From: Rhodoferax sp. | GTDB lineage: Bacteria; Pseudomonadota; Gammaproteobacteria; Burkholderiales; Burkholderiaceae_C | Length of the DNA: 64,000 nt | Assembly (NCBI RefSeq): GCF_028689295.1 | Contig: NZ_JAQTWL010000011.1 | Span: 1 to 64,000 of the forward strand | Direction: 5' to 3' | Part shown: positions 1 through 8,805 of the stretch, piece after piece | Position numbering within the stretch: position 1 is the first letter of the stretch | How the letters are laid out: every line of letters starts with the position of its first letter | The notes under the pieces: generated by a model | What the model was told of the DNA's origin: nothing | What the model saw: the letters and a program-made list of their open reading frames with translations, nothing else | The model's database searches: none | Made by a program: the position numbers and the translations under genes

Positions 1-44
1 AGCCCCAACGATTTCTCGTAAGGGCTTCATTCACTAGCGTATAT

Positions 45-120
45 TGGCTCCTCGACCTGGGCTCGAACCAGGGACCTACGGATTAACAGTCCGGCGCTCT
101 ACCAACTGAGCTATCGAGGA
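45..120 (-). tRNA. tRNA-Asn (anticodon GTT)
   Basis: The minus strand folds into a complete 76-nt cloverleaf with encoded CCA. The acceptor stem pairs TCCTCGA (120-114) with TCGAGGA next to the discriminator G. The T arm is CCTGG-TTCGAGC-CCAGG, and the D-arm region reads AGCTCAGTTGGTAGAGC. The anticodon GTT is at plus positions 87-85, in the context CTGTTAA, which specifies asparagine. A TATAAT box lies just upstream. Confidence 0.97.
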
Positions 121-131
121 ACAAGCCGCGA

Positions 132-137
132 ATTATA
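132..137 (-). promoter_or_regulatory. Probable -10 box of the tRNA-Asn promoter
   Basis: TATAAT on the minus strand lies 11 nt upstream of the mature tRNA 5' end. The bases 17 nt further upstream are only a weak match to a -35 box, so this is assigned mainly from the perfect -10 hexamer and its position. Confidence 0.5.
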
Positions 138-243
138 GGGGAGTTTTTTGGCTGTTCTGGCTGGGCACCGGCTAAATTTGCCGGGATGCGGCCGGTCAGG
201 GCACTCGGTCATAATTTGCCGCTTACCAACACCGTGTCCTGCC

Positions 244-1032
244 ATGCCCCGAACCACCCATCAACTTTTCGATCTCACCGGCCAGACGGCCCTGATCACG
301 GGCGGTTCGCGCGGGCTGGGGCTGCAAATGGCGCACGCGCTGGGCGAGGCGGGCGGGCGCCTCATGCTGTGCGCGCGCAAGGCCGACGAGCTTGAGGCGG
401 CTTGCGCCGACCTGCAGGACGCCGGCATCGATGCGCGCTGGGTGGCGGCCGATTGCGCGGTCGAGGCCGACCTGCAAAAGCTGGTGTCCGAGACCCTGCA
501 GCGCATGGGTGATATTGACGTTTTGGTCAACAACGCCGGTGCCACCTGGGGCGCGCCGGCGCAAGATCACCCGGTGGCCGCCTGGGACAAGGTGATGGCG
601 CTGAATGTGCGCGGCTACTTTTTGCTGAGCCAGATGGTGGGCAGGCAGAGCATGATCGGGCGCGGCGGGCGCATCATCAACGTGGCCTCGATCGCCGGGC
701 TGGGCGGCAACCCGCCCGGCATGGGCACGCTGGCCTACAACACCAGCAAGGGCGCGGTCATCAACTTCACCCGTGCGCTGGCCTGCGAGTGGGGGCAGTA
801 CGGCATCAACGTCAATGCCATTTGCCCGGGGATCTTTCCCAGCAAGATGACAGCCGGCACCATTGACGCGCTGGGTGCCGACAATCTGGCAGCAGGTGCA
901 CCGCTGCAACGCTTGGGCGATGACGAAGATTTAAAAGGCGTCACGCTGCTGTTTGCCAGCGCGGCGGGCAAGCACATCACCGGCCAGTGGCTGGCGGTGG
1001 ATGGTGGTGTGAGTGCAGTCATTGGAGCTTGA
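244..1032 (+). CDS. SDR family NAD(P)-dependent oxidoreductase
   Basis: A 262-aa classical short-chain dehydrogenase/reductase with a Rossmann fold. The cofactor motif TGGSRGLG is at residues 19-26, NNAG follows in the middle, and the catalytic set is Ser149, Tyr165 and Lys169 (YNTSK). The C-terminus GQWLAVDGGVS is typical of the family, as is the length. The ATG at 244 is chosen because the frame upstream (from 148) does not look like SDR sequence and the Rossmann strand begins about 15 residues after this start. The substrate cannot be read from sequence. It resembles gluconate 5-dehydrogenase-like and 3-oxoacyl-ACP-reductase-like members. A hotdog thioesterase follows after 3 nt, so the two are probably co-transcribed and may act on acyl-CoA intermediates (inference). 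Confidence 0.9.
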   Translation: MPRTTHQLFDLTGQTALITGGSRGLGLQMAHALGEAGGRLMLCARKADELEAACADLQDAGIDARWVAADCAVEADLQKLVSETLQRMGDIDVLVNNAGATWGAPAQDHPVAAWDKVMALNVRGYFLLSQMVGRQSMIGRGGRIINVASIAGLGGNPPGMGTLAYNTSKGAVINFTRALACEWGQYGINVNAICPGIFPSKMTAGTIDALGADNLAAGAPLQRLGDDEDLKGVTLLFASAAGKHITGQWLAVDGGVSAVIGA

Positions 1033-1035
1033 AAC

Positions 1036-1464
1036 ATGGACTTTGGTGTGGCGATTCCGTTTGTGGAGCATCTTGGTTTTGCGCTCATGCTGTTCGAGGA
1101 CGGACGCTCCGAGCTGGTCTATGACCCGCTTCCTGAGCATCTGAACTCTTTTGCGGTGACGCACGGCGGCGCGCTCATGACGCTGCTCGATGTGACCATG
1201 GCGGTGGCCGCGCGCAGCGTGCAAAAGGACATGGGTGCCGTCACCATCGAGATGAAAACCAGCTTTATGCAGCCCGCGCGCGGCCCACTCACAGCGCGCG
1301 GGCACCTGATGCACCGAACCGCCACCATGGCGTTCACCGAAGGCACGGTGTTCGACGCGCAGGGCAAAGCCTGTGCTCACGCCACCGGCACCTTCAAGTT
1401 CGTGCGCCGCCTGGCCACCGGCCCCAAGAGCGTGAATGCGCTGCAAACCATTGCCACAGACTGA
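1036..1464 (+). CDS. PaaI-type hotdog-fold thioesterase
   Basis: A 142-aa single-domain hotdog protein. The motif THGGALMTLLDVTMA (about residues 35-50) carries the HGG...D signature of the PaaI/YbgC-like acyl-CoA thioesterase group, in which the Asp/Glu on the long helix activates water for thioester hydrolysis. The second half (IEMKTSFMQPARGPL, then the AEGTVFDAQG-like strand FTEGTVFDAQG) fits the family beta-sheet. It starts 3 nt after the SDR gene and is followed 19 nt later by the GST gene, suggesting one operon. Physiological substrate unknown. Confidence 0.85.
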   Translation: MDFGVAIPFVEHLGFALMLFEDGRSELVYDPLPEHLNSFAVTHGGALMTLLDVTMAVAARSVQKDMGAVTIEMKTSFMQPARGPLTARGHLMHRTATMAFTEGTVFDAQGKACAHATGTFKFVRRLATGPKSVNALQTIATD

Positions 1465-1483
1465 TTTTTTACCTGGAGGCACC

Positions 1484-2425
1484 ATGCCAAACCTGATCCT
1501 GCACCACTACCCGATGTCGCCGTTTTCGGAAAAAGTCCGCGCGGTGCTGGGTTTTAAAAACCTCGCCTGGCAGTCGGTGCTCATTCCTGCCGTGATGCCC
1601 AAGCCCGACCTGCTGGCGCTCACCGGCGGTTATCGCAAAACGCCGGTGCTGCAAATCGGTGCCGACATTTACTGCGACACGGCGCTGATTTGCGAAGTGC
1701 TGGAGCACTTTCAACACGGCCCGACGCTTTACCCCGAAGGCAGCAAAGGCCTGGCCCGCATCCTGGCGCAGTGGGCCGACAGCACGCTGTTTTGGGCGGC
1801 CATGGGCTACAACATGCAAAAACCAGGCATGGCCGAACTTTTTGCCGGGGTGCCGGCGGAGGCGGTCAAGGCCTTTGCCGCCGACCGCTCGGCCATGGCG
1901 CAGGGCATGAACCGGCCGCGCCCGCTGGACGCTACCAGCGCTTACAAGTCTTATTTGCGGCGCCTGGCCGACATGCTCGACTGGCATGACTTCTTGCTGG
2001 GTGATGCGCCCACCATTGCCGACTTTGCCGCCTACCATCCGCTCTGGTTCACCCGCACCCAGGTGCCCGCCATGGCCGGGATTTTGCAGGCCACGCCACA
2101 GGTGTTGCCGTGGCTGGACAGGATGGCGGCTTTGGGTCATGGTCAGATGAGCCGTTTGAGCGCGGCTGATGCCATTGCGGTTTGCGCGGGAGCGGGTGCT
2201 GCGTGGCGCCAGACGGATGACCATTTTCAGGACGACCACGGTATTGTGCTGGGCAGCCGGGTCAGCATCAGCGCCGAGAGTTTTGGCGCCGAGCCCACGG
2301 TGGGCGAGCTGGTGGCCGCCACCCGCACGCGCTACACGCTGCGCCGCGTTGACCCGAGCGCGGGTGTGGTGCGGGTGCACTTTCCGCGCGTTGGCTACGC
2401 GCTCAAGCAGGAGCTGACAGCATGA
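1484..2425 (+). CDS. Glutathione S-transferase family protein with long C-terminal extension
   Basis: A 313-aa protein. Residues 1-80 are a thioredoxin-like GST N-terminal domain (HYPMSPFSEKVRAVL, then KTPVLQIG before the glutathione-binding strand). Residues about 95-210 are the helical GST C-terminal domain. A further ~100 residues (from about 215) are not part of a minimal GST and contain a beta-rich stretch ending in RVHFPRVGYAL. The ATG at 1484 is preceded by CTGGAGG at good spacing; the frame is open further upstream but overlaps the thioesterase. Its stop overlaps the next start (ATGA at 2422-2425). Role as a detoxifying enzyme or GST-like accessory protein is inferred from family only. 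Confidence 0.82.
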   Translation: MPNLILHHYPMSPFSEKVRAVLGFKNLAWQSVLIPAVMPKPDLLALTGGYRKTPVLQIGADIYCDTALICEVLEHFQHGPTLYPEGSKGLARILAQWADSTLFWAAMGYNMQKPGMAELFAGVPAEAVKAFAADRSAMAQGMNRPRPLDATSAYKSYLRRLADMLDWHDFLLGDAPTIADFAAYHPLWFTRTQVPAMAGILQATPQVLPWLDRMAALGHGQMSRLSAADAIAVCAGAGAAWRQTDDHFQDDHGIVLGSRVSISAESFGAEPTVGELVAATRTRYTLRRVDPSAGVVRVHFPRVGYALKQELTA

Positions 2426-2925
2426 CGTTCAAACTCTGGTCGGTGGGCTCATCCAGGTCGAAGTCGCGCAAACCGCGCACCCCGGTGTGGCGCCTGATGT
2501 CGTTCGAGGATTTGCGCGTGGGCGAGTTGTACGAGGTGTTGCGCCTGCGCAGCGAGGTGTTCGTGGTGGAGCAGCAGTGCATCTACCAGGACATCGACGG
2601 CGCCGACCGCCAGGCCATGCACCTGCTGGGCGTGCAGGACCAGGAATTGAAGGCCTATGCGCGCTGCTTTGCGGCAGGCGTCAAGTTCCCGGAGGCCAGC
2701 ATTGGTCGGGTGCTGACGCGCCAAAGCGCCCGCGGCACCGGCTTGGGGCATGTGTTGATGGAGCAGGCGGTGGCCGCCATCAGCCAGGTCTGGGGGCCGC
2801 AGGCCATTCGCATTGGCGCGCAGGCGCATCTGGCCGGGTTTTATGCCCAGCATGGCTTTGCGGATGCGGGCAAGCCCTACCTGGAGGACGGCATCCAGCA
2901 CCTTGAAATGCTGCGCCCGGCGTGA
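2422..2925 (+). CDS. GNAT family N-acetyltransferase, ElaA-like
   Basis: A 167-aa protein of the ElaA branch of GNAT acetyltransferases. The family signatures LRSEVFVVEQQCIYQDIDG and HLLG are followed by an acetyl-CoA loop of the form IGRVLTRQSARGTGLGHVLM (about residues 93-112), and the C-terminal FYAQHGF motif is present. The start at 2422 is translationally coupled to the GST stop. The first ~20 residues are basic and poorly conserved-looking, so an internal ATG at 2497 cannot be excluded. ElaA proteins have no firmly established substrate. Confidence 0.85.
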   Translation: MTFKLWSVGSSRSKSRKPRTPVWRLMSFEDLRVGELYEVLRLRSEVFVVEQQCIYQDIDGADRQAMHLLGVQDQELKAYARCFAAGVKFPEASIGRVLTRQSARGTGLGHVLMEQAVAAISQVWGPQAIRIGAQAHLAGFYAQHGFADAGKPYLEDGIQHLEMLRPA

Positions 2926-2938
2926 CGACCGATACCCT

Positions 2939-5311
2939 GTGACACAAAACATAATCGCGCAAATCGCGCAAGAAATCAGGGTGCAGGAGCGCCAGGTGGC
3001 GGCCGCTGTCGAACTGCTCGACGGTGGCGCCACCGTGCCCTTTATTGCCCGCTACCGCAAGGAAGCCACCGGCGGCCTGGACGACATCCAACTGCGCGAG
3101 CTCGAAGCCCGTCTGGGCTACCTGCGCGAGCTGCGCGACCGGCTGCAAACGATCATCAAGGCGATTGACGAGCAGGGCAAGCTGACACCCGCGCTGCTGG
3201 CCGCGCTGCACGCCGCAAGCACCAAGCAGGAGCTCGAAGACCTGTATCTGCCGTTCAAACTCAAGCGCCGAACCAAGGGCCAGCTGGCGCGTGAAGCCGG
3301 GCTGGAGCCACTGGCCGACGCGCTGTTTGCCAACCCGGCGCTGGTGCCAGCCGACGAGGCGCTGGCCTACGTGATCCCGCTGCGCCCGGTGGTCGAGGGC
3401 GAAGACAAACAGCCCGATTTTTCCACCGTGCCAGCGGTGCTGGATGGTGTGCGCGACCTGTTGAGTGAACGCTGGGCCGAAACCCCGGCGCTGGTGCAAG
3501 ACCTGCGCGAATGGCTGTGGGCCGAGGGGCTGCTGCAAAGCAAGTTGATGGCTGGCAAGGACGAGAATCATGCCGATGTGGCCAAGTTCCGCGACTATTT
3601 TGACTACGACGAGCCCATCAACCGCGTGCCCTCGCACCGGGCGCTGGCCGTGTTTCGCGGCCGCAGCCTGGACATCCTCGATGCCAAGCTCATTGTTCCT
3701 GAACCCTTGCCTGTCATTGCGGGCGTGACCCGCAATCCAGTGCCCGCCGTCTCGCTGGCAGAAGCGCGTATTGCCCTCAAACTCGGCTGGCGCCACCAAG
3801 CGCGCGCGGCGGACGATCTGATCCGCAAATGCGTGGCCTGGACCTGGCGCGTCAAGCTGAGCCTGTCCACCGAGCGCGACCTGTTTGCCCGCCTGCGCGA
3901 GGAGGCCGAACGCGTGGCCATCAAGGTGTTTGCCGACAACCTGCGCGACCTGTTGCTGGCCGCGCCCGCCGGACCGCGTGTGGTGCTGGGCCTTGACCCC
4001 GGCATTCGCACCGGGGTCAAGGTGGCGGTGGTCGATGCCACGGGCAAGCTGGTCGATACCAGTACCGTGTACCCGCACGAGCCGCGCAAGGACTGGGACG
4101 GCGCGCTGCACACGCTTGTCCAGCTGTGCGAAAAACACGGCGTGAATCTGATCGCCATTGGCAACGGCACCGCCAGCCGCGAGACCGACAAATTGGCCGC
4201 CGACCTGATCAAGCTCATGACCAAGTCATCCGAGCGGTTGATGGAAAAAGTGGTGGTCAGCGAAGCCGGCGCCTCGGTGTACTCCGCCAGTGAATTTGCC
4301 AGTCAGGAAATGCCCGATGTCGATGTCAGCCTGCGCGGCGCCGCCAGCATTGCCCGGCGACTGCAAGACCCGCTGGCCGAGCTCGTCAAGATCGACCCCA
4401 AGAGCATTGGCGTGGGCCAGTACCAGCATGACGTGAACCAGAGTGAGCTGGCAAAGACGCTCGATGCGGTGGTGGAAGACTGCGTGAACTCGGTCGGTGT
4501 CGATCTCAACATGGCCAGCGTGCCGCTGCTCAGCCGCGTGTCGGGCCTGAGTGCCAGCGTGGCCAAGGCCGTGGTGCGCTGGCGCGAGGTCAACGGCGCC
4601 TTTGCCAGCCGCCAGCAGTTGCTCAAGGTGACCGGCCTGGGACCCAAGGCGTTCGAGCAAAGCGCGGGTTTCTTGCGTATTCGCGGCGGGGCCAACCCGC
4701 TCGACATGACCGGCGTGCACCCCGAAACCTATCCGGTGGTGGAGCAAATCATCGCCAAAACAGGCAAGCCGGTGACCGAGCTGATGGGCCGCGCCGAGAT
4801 GCTTAAAACGCTGCGTCCCGAGCTGTTTGCCAATGACAAATTCGGTGTCATCACGGTCAAAGACATTCTGGGCGAGCTGGAAAAACCGGGCCGCGACCCG
4901 CGCCCCGACTTCAAGGTGGCCCGGTTCAACGACGGCGTGGAAGACATTCGCGACCTGAAAGAAGGCATGGTGCTGGAGGGCACGGTGAGCAATGTGGCCG
5001 CTTTTGGTGCCTTCATCGACCTGGGCGTGCACCAGGACGGGCTGGTGCATGTGAGCCAGCTCAGCCACAAGTTTGTCACCGATGCGCGTGAGGTCGTCAA
5101 GACCGGTGACATTGTCAAGGTGCAGGTAGTCGAGGTGGACGTGGCGCGCAAGCGCATCGGCCTCACGATGAAGCTTGGCGCAGCCCCGGCGCGCAGCGGC
5201 AGCGCCGGTGACAACCGCTTTCAGGGCGCCCGCCCGCAGGCACGCGCGCATGCGCCACAATCCAACGCCATGTCTTCTGCATTTGCCAAACTCAAAGGCC
5301 TGGGGAGTTAG
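2939..5311 (+). CDS. tex: Tex family RNA-binding transcription accessory protein
   Basis: A 790-aa Tex protein, a cytoplasmic nucleic-acid-binding factor. Domain order is as expected: helical N-terminus (DGGATVPFIARYRKEATGG), YqgF/RNase-H-like fold near residue 348 (VLGLDPGIRTGVKVAVVD), helix-hairpin-helix region (SGLSASVAKAVVRWR) and a C-terminal S1 domain at about 677-745 (LEGTVSNVAAFGAFIDLGV). The GTG at 2939 is chosen because conserved sequence (AQIAQEIRVQERQV) begins a few residues later; the open frame upstream overlaps the GNAT gene. Around residues 255-270 it contains PVIAGVTRNPV, encoded by a REP-like palindrome and absent from the E. coli protein as I recall it. A low-complexity tail of about 30 residues follows the S1 domain. 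Confidence 0.95.
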   Translation: MTQNIIAQIAQEIRVQERQVAAAVELLDGGATVPFIARYRKEATGGLDDIQLRELEARLGYLRELRDRLQTIIKAIDEQGKLTPALLAALHAASTKQELEDLYLPFKLKRRTKGQLAREAGLEPLADALFANPALVPADEALAYVIPLRPVVEGEDKQPDFSTVPAVLDGVRDLLSERWAETPALVQDLREWLWAEGLLQSKLMAGKDENHADVAKFRDYFDYDEPINRVPSHRALAVFRGRSLDILDAKLIVPEPLPVIAGVTRNPVPAVSLAEARIALKLGWRHQARAADDLIRKCVAWTWRVKLSLSTERDLFARLREEAERVAIKVFADNLRDLLLAAPAGPRVVLGLDPGIRTGVKVAVVDATGKLVDTSTVYPHEPRKDWDGALHTLVQLCEKHGVNLIAIGNGTASRETDKLAADLIKLMTKSSERLMEKVVVSEAGASVYSASEFASQEMPDVDVSLRGAASIARRLQDPLAELVKIDPKSIGVGQYQHDVNQSELAKTLDAVVEDCVNSVGVDLNMASVPLLSRVSGLSASVAKAVVRWREVNGAFASRQQLLKVTGLGPKAFEQSAGFLRIRGGANPLDMTGVHPETYPVVEQIIAKTGKPVTELMGRAEMLKTLRPELFANDKFGVITVKDILGELEKPGRDPRPDFKVARFNDGVEDIRDLKEGMVLEGTVSNVAAFGAFIDLGVHQDGLVHVSQLSHKFVTDAREVVKTGDIVKVQVVEVDVARKRIGLTMKLGAAPARSGSAGDNRFQGARPQARAHAPQSNAMSSAFAKLKGLGS
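3716..3736. repeat. REP-like palindrome translated inside tex
   Basis: ATTGCGGG (3716-3723) and CCCGCAAT (3729-3736) are perfect 8-bp inverted arms around CGTGA. The surrounding sequence GTCATTGCG...CGCAATCC matches the ends of the two intergenic GTCATTGCGAG hairpins in this window (8661-8730 and 19623-19692). It lies in frame within tex, so the repeat is expressed as protein. Confidence 0.75.
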
Positions 5312-5316
5312 CCGCC

Positions 5317-6150
5317 ATGACACCGGCTGACCTGCTGGCCCACGCACCGCCGCTGCCCAGCAGCCCGCGGGTGCTTGCGCTGTTGTTGACCGAACTCAAG
5401 CAACTGCAACCTGATTTGCGCCGCATCGACCAGTTCATCAAGGCCGATCCGGCGCTGAGCCTGCGCGTGCTGCAGGCTGCCAATGCGCCCGCTTTCGGAC
5501 TGGACGGACAGGTCAACAGCATAGCGCAGGCGCTGGCGCTGTTGCGCCTGGAGCAGGTGCAAGACATGGTCAACCAGGCCCTTGCGCAGGCTTCTTTCAA
5601 GGGCGATGCGGGTTTGCCATTGATGCAGTTCTGGGTCTACAGCCAGGACTGCGCACGGGTGGCGCGCGCCCTGGCGGGGCTGTTGCAGCAAAACCAGCAG
5701 GCCGCTTATGTGGCCGGACTGATCCATGCGCTGGGTGAACTGGTCATGCGATCGAACCTGCCGCAGGCGTTGGCACTGGATGAAAGTTGTCTGCCCCTGG
5801 ACCTGAGGCGCGCCCGCACCGAGCGCCAACGGCTCGGGTTTTGTTGCACCGAGCTCAGCTCGGCCATGGCCAGCCAGGCCCACTTGCCGCAAATTTTGTG
5901 CGATGCGCTGGCCTACGCCCATGCGCCCTTCGACAACGATGCCTATGAGCCTTTGGCGGCGGTGCTGCACCTGGCCCAGTGGCGCGCCCGCGCCAACCAG
6001 TTGGGCTTGCAGGACAACGCACTGACGGTCACTTTTCCGTCGCTGGTGGCTGAAATGCTGGGACTCGACATCGACATGGTGTTGCAGCAAGACCCCATCG
6101 ACTGGTCGCGCCAGGTGACGGGGACTGTGCTGGCGGCTCCCCAAACATGA
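5317..6150 (+). CDS. HDOD domain-containing protein
   Basis: A 277-aa single HDOD-domain protein. The pattern PPLPSSPRVLALLL near the N-terminus, then IDQFIKADPALSLRVLQAAN (residues about 38-57) and the helix NSIAQALALLRLEQVQDM, is characteristic of HDOD proteins, which are related to HD phosphohydrolases but lack the full metal-binding set and usually act as signalling or protein-interaction modules. No GGDEF, EAL or receiver domain is fused. It begins 5 nt after tex and ends 6 nt before comEC, so it probably shares their transcript. Specific partner unknown. Confidence 0.85.
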   Translation: MTPADLLAHAPPLPSSPRVLALLLTELKQLQPDLRRIDQFIKADPALSLRVLQAANAPAFGLDGQVNSIAQALALLRLEQVQDMVNQALAQASFKGDAGLPLMQFWVYSQDCARVARALAGLLQQNQQAAYVAGLIHALGELVMRSNLPQALALDESCLPLDLRRARTERQRLGFCCTELSSAMASQAHLPQILCDALAYAHAPFDNDAYEPLAAVLHLAQWRARANQLGLQDNALTVTFPSLVAEMLGLDIDMVLQQDPIDWSRQVTGTVLAAPQT

Positions 6151-6156
6151 CCCGAC

Positions 6157-8649
6157 GTGATGCGGGCGCTTGACATTTATGCCGGCCCGCATCCTTCAAC
6201 GGCGGTTTCACGCTTTGCCGCAACCCGTGGCTTGACGCCTGCGCTGCTGGGGGTGCTGCTGGGCAGCGCCTTGCAGTTGCAGCAAGCGGTGTTGATGCCT
6301 GCCGGTGATGACCTGCTTGGCATTGGCCTGGGCCTGCTGCTTCTGGTTTTCGGCTTGCGCGTGGGCTGGCCCGCGCTGCGCTGGGTTCTGCTGGGTGCGG
6401 CGTTTACCGCGCTGGCTTTTGCCACGACCGGCTGGCGCGCCCAGGCGTTTGGCAGCCAGGCACTTGATCCCGCGCTGGAGGGGCGCGACATGGCCGTGAC
6501 TGGCGTGGTGGCTGCCATGCCGCAGCACTTCGAAGGCGGCGTGCGCTTTCTGCTCGATCTGGAGAGCGCCAGCTTGGACGGGCAGCCGCTGCGCTTGCCG
6601 CCCCGGCTGGAACTGGGCTGGTATGCCGGCGTTTTTGCCCGTGGCGATGGCCCGGGGGAATCCCTGGGCGAACTGCAACGCCTGCCCGCACCGCTGCAGG
6701 CGGGTGAGCGCTGGCAGATGACGGTGCGCCTGAAGGCACCGCACGGTGCCATCAACCCGCATGGCTTCGACTTCGAATTGTGGCAGTGGGTGCAGGGCGT
6801 GCAGGCCACCGGCTACGTCCGCGCCGGCCCGCATGACCCGGCGCCCCGCTGGCTGGCGTTTACCTGGCGGCACCCGGTGCAATGGGCGCGCGGCCAGGTG
6901 CGCGACCAGATTGTGCTTCGCCTGGCTGACTCGGAATCTGCCGGCCTGATCGCCGCGCTGGTGGTGGGCGACCAGGCGGCCATCGACCGCGCCGACTGGG
7001 ATGTGTTCAGGGCCACCGGAGTGGCGCACCTGATGAGTATTTCAGGCCTGCACATCACCATGTTCGGTTGGGCCGCGGCGCTGGCGCTGGGCTGGTTGTG
7101 GCGGCGCTCGGCCTGGCTCTGCCTGCGCCTGCCTGCGCCCAGCGCGGCCCTGCTCGGCGGCATGGCGCTGGCCACCGCCTACGCCCTGTTCAGCGGCTGG
7201 GGCGTGCCCGCGCAGCGCACCATCCTGATGCTGGCCACCGTTGGCGCCTTGCGCTTGGCTGGCGTGCGCTGGCCCTGGCCGCAGGTCTGGCTGCTGGCCT
7301 GCGCGGTGGTGGTGGCGGTGGATCCGTGGGCGCTGTTGCAGGCCGGCTTCTGGCTGAGCTTTGTGGCGGTGGGCGTGCTGTTTGCCACCGATGCCGGTGT
7401 TGCGCGCGCCGGCAGTTCGGGCGTGAAAAGCCGATTCCGGACCCTGATGCGCGAGCAGTGGATGATCACGCTGGCGCTCACGCCCCTGAGTTTGTTGCTG
7501 TTCGGCCAGGTTTCTTTGGTGGGTCTGCTGGCCAACGCGCTGGCCATTCCATGGGTCACGCTGCTGGTGACGCCGCTGGCCATGCTGGGTGTGCTGCTGC
7601 ACCCGCTGTGGGATATGGCCGCCTGGGCCATGACGCTGCTGGCGCAACTGCTGCGCGGGCTGGCGCAGTGGCCCTGGGCCAGCATGAGCCTGGCGCAGGC
7701 GCCGTGGTGGGCCGGTGCGGCGGGCGTGTTGGGTGGCTTGTTGCTGGCGCTGCGCCTGCCCTGGCCGCTGCGCCTCGGCGGCGTGCCACTGCTGCTGCCG
7801 TTGCTCTTGTGGCAGGCGGCGCCCATCCCGGCGGGCGAGTTCGAGGTGCTGGCGGCGGACATTGGCCAGGGGAATGCGGTGCTGGTGCGCACCGCCCACC
7901 ATGCCCTGCTGTATGACGCCGGCCCGCAGTACAGCCGCGAAAGCGACGCCGGGCACCGGGTGCTGGTGCCGTTGTTGCGCGCGCTGGGCGTTCGGCTCGA
8001 CACCCTGGTGCTAAGCCACCGCGACAGCGACCACACCGGCGGTGCCATCGCCGTGCTGAAAATGCAGCCGCAAGCCAGTTTGCTGAGTTCGATGGAAGTT
8101 GACCACGCGCTGCAGGCCCTGCGACCTGCCACCCGCTGCGTGGCCGGCCAGCGCTGGCAGTGGGACGGGGTGGAGTTCGAGGTGCTGCACCCGCTGGCCT
8201 CTGACTACGGCGATGTGCGCAAGACCAACGCCATGAGTTGCGCCCTGCGCATTGCCAACGACAGGCAGGCGGCGCTGCTGGCAGGCGACATCGAGCAGGC
8301 GCAAGAGGCGCAATTGCTGGCGCGCAGCCAGGACAGGGCCGCCGGCTCAGACCATCCGGCAGGAAGTTTGCAGGCCGATGTGCTGCTGGTGCCGCACCAC
8401 GGCAGCAAAACCTCCAGCAGCGCAGCCTTTCTGGACGCCGTGCAACCGCGCCTGGCGCTGGTGCAGGCGGGCTACAGGAATCGCTTTGGTCACCCCGCAG
8501 GCCCTGTTTTGGTGCGGTACGATGAGCGCAGGATCAGGGTGATCGATACGCCTCATTGTGGTGCAGCAAGCTGGCAGTCCTGGCACCCGGATGGGGTGCA
8601 GTGTGCCCGTGAGGTACAAAAACGCTATTGGCATCATGTGGTGCCATGA
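6157..8649 (+). CDS. comEC: DNA internalization competence protein ComEC/Rec2
   Basis: An 830-aa inner-membrane protein with the standard ComEC order: N-terminal hydrophobic segments and a DUF4131-type region, a multi-helix competence domain (GVAHLMSISGLHITMFGWAA near residues 287-306), and a C-terminal metallo-beta-lactamase-like domain with LADIGQGNAVLV-type entry, HRDSDHTGG near residue 621 and LVPHHGSKTSSS. ComEC forms the channel for single-stranded DNA entry in natural transformation. Start is GTG 6157 or the adjacent ATG 6160. It lies 6 nt after the HDOD gene and is followed by a large hairpin that may end transcription. No other competence gene is in the window. Confidence 0.93.
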   Translation: MMRALDIYAGPHPSTAVSRFAATRGLTPALLGVLLGSALQLQQAVLMPAGDDLLGIGLGLLLLVFGLRVGWPALRWVLLGAAFTALAFATTGWRAQAFGSQALDPALEGRDMAVTGVVAAMPQHFEGGVRFLLDLESASLDGQPLRLPPRLELGWYAGVFARGDGPGESLGELQRLPAPLQAGERWQMTVRLKAPHGAINPHGFDFELWQWVQGVQATGYVRAGPHDPAPRWLAFTWRHPVQWARGQVRDQIVLRLADSESAGLIAALVVGDQAAIDRADWDVFRATGVAHLMSISGLHITMFGWAAALALGWLWRRSAWLCLRLPAPSAALLGGMALATAYALFSGWGVPAQRTILMLATVGALRLAGVRWPWPQVWLLACAVVVAVDPWALLQAGFWLSFVAVGVLFATDAGVARAGSSGVKSRFRTLMREQWMITLALTPLSLLLFGQVSLVGLLANALAIPWVTLLVTPLAMLGVLLHPLWDMAAWAMTLLAQLLRGLAQWPWASMSLAQAPWWAGAAGVLGGLLLALRLPWPLRLGGVPLLLPLLLWQAAPIPAGEFEVLAADIGQGNAVLVRTAHHALLYDAGPQYSRESDAGHRVLVPLLRALGVRLDTLVLSHRDSDHTGGAIAVLKMQPQASLLSSMEVDHALQALRPATRCVAGQRWQWDGVEFEVLHPLASDYGDVRKTNAMSCALRIANDRQAALLAGDIEQAQEAQLLARSQDRAAGSDHPAGSLQADVLLVPHHGSKTSSSAAFLDAVQPRLALVQAGYRNRFGHPAGPVLVRYDERRIRVIDTPHCGAASWQSWHPDGVQCAREVQKRYWHHVVP

Positions 8650-8660
8650 AGGCCGGCACC

Positions 8661-8730
8661 GTCATTGCGAGGAGCGAAGCGAGGTGGCAATCCAGGAAGT
8701 CATGGATTGCCGCGCTTCGCTCGCAATGAC
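8661..8730. repeat. REP-like 70-bp imperfect hairpin
   Basis: GTCATTGCGAG at 8661 and CTCGCAATGAC ending at 8730 are inverted, with further imperfect pairing between (GCGAAGCGAGG/CGCGCTTCGC and GGCAATCC/GGATTGCC). A sequence of the same family sits at 19623-19692. The position just after comEC would suit transcript-end protection, but the sequence identifies it primarily as a dispersed palindromic repeat. Confidence 0.85.
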
Positions 8731-8805
8731 GGGGTCAGGTTTCGCAATGGCGTGTCTTCCATCGCTTTGGCCTAAACTTTGCTAAGTCCAGTGCAGGAGT
8801 AAAAA

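Noticed and set aside
1..26. Hairpin AGCCC-ACGA...TCGT-GGGCT beside tRNA-Asn as an attachment site or terminator
   Set aside because: It could be part of a terminator, but the window starts at base 1, so the downstream context is missing. No integrase gene or tRNA 3'-end duplication is visible.
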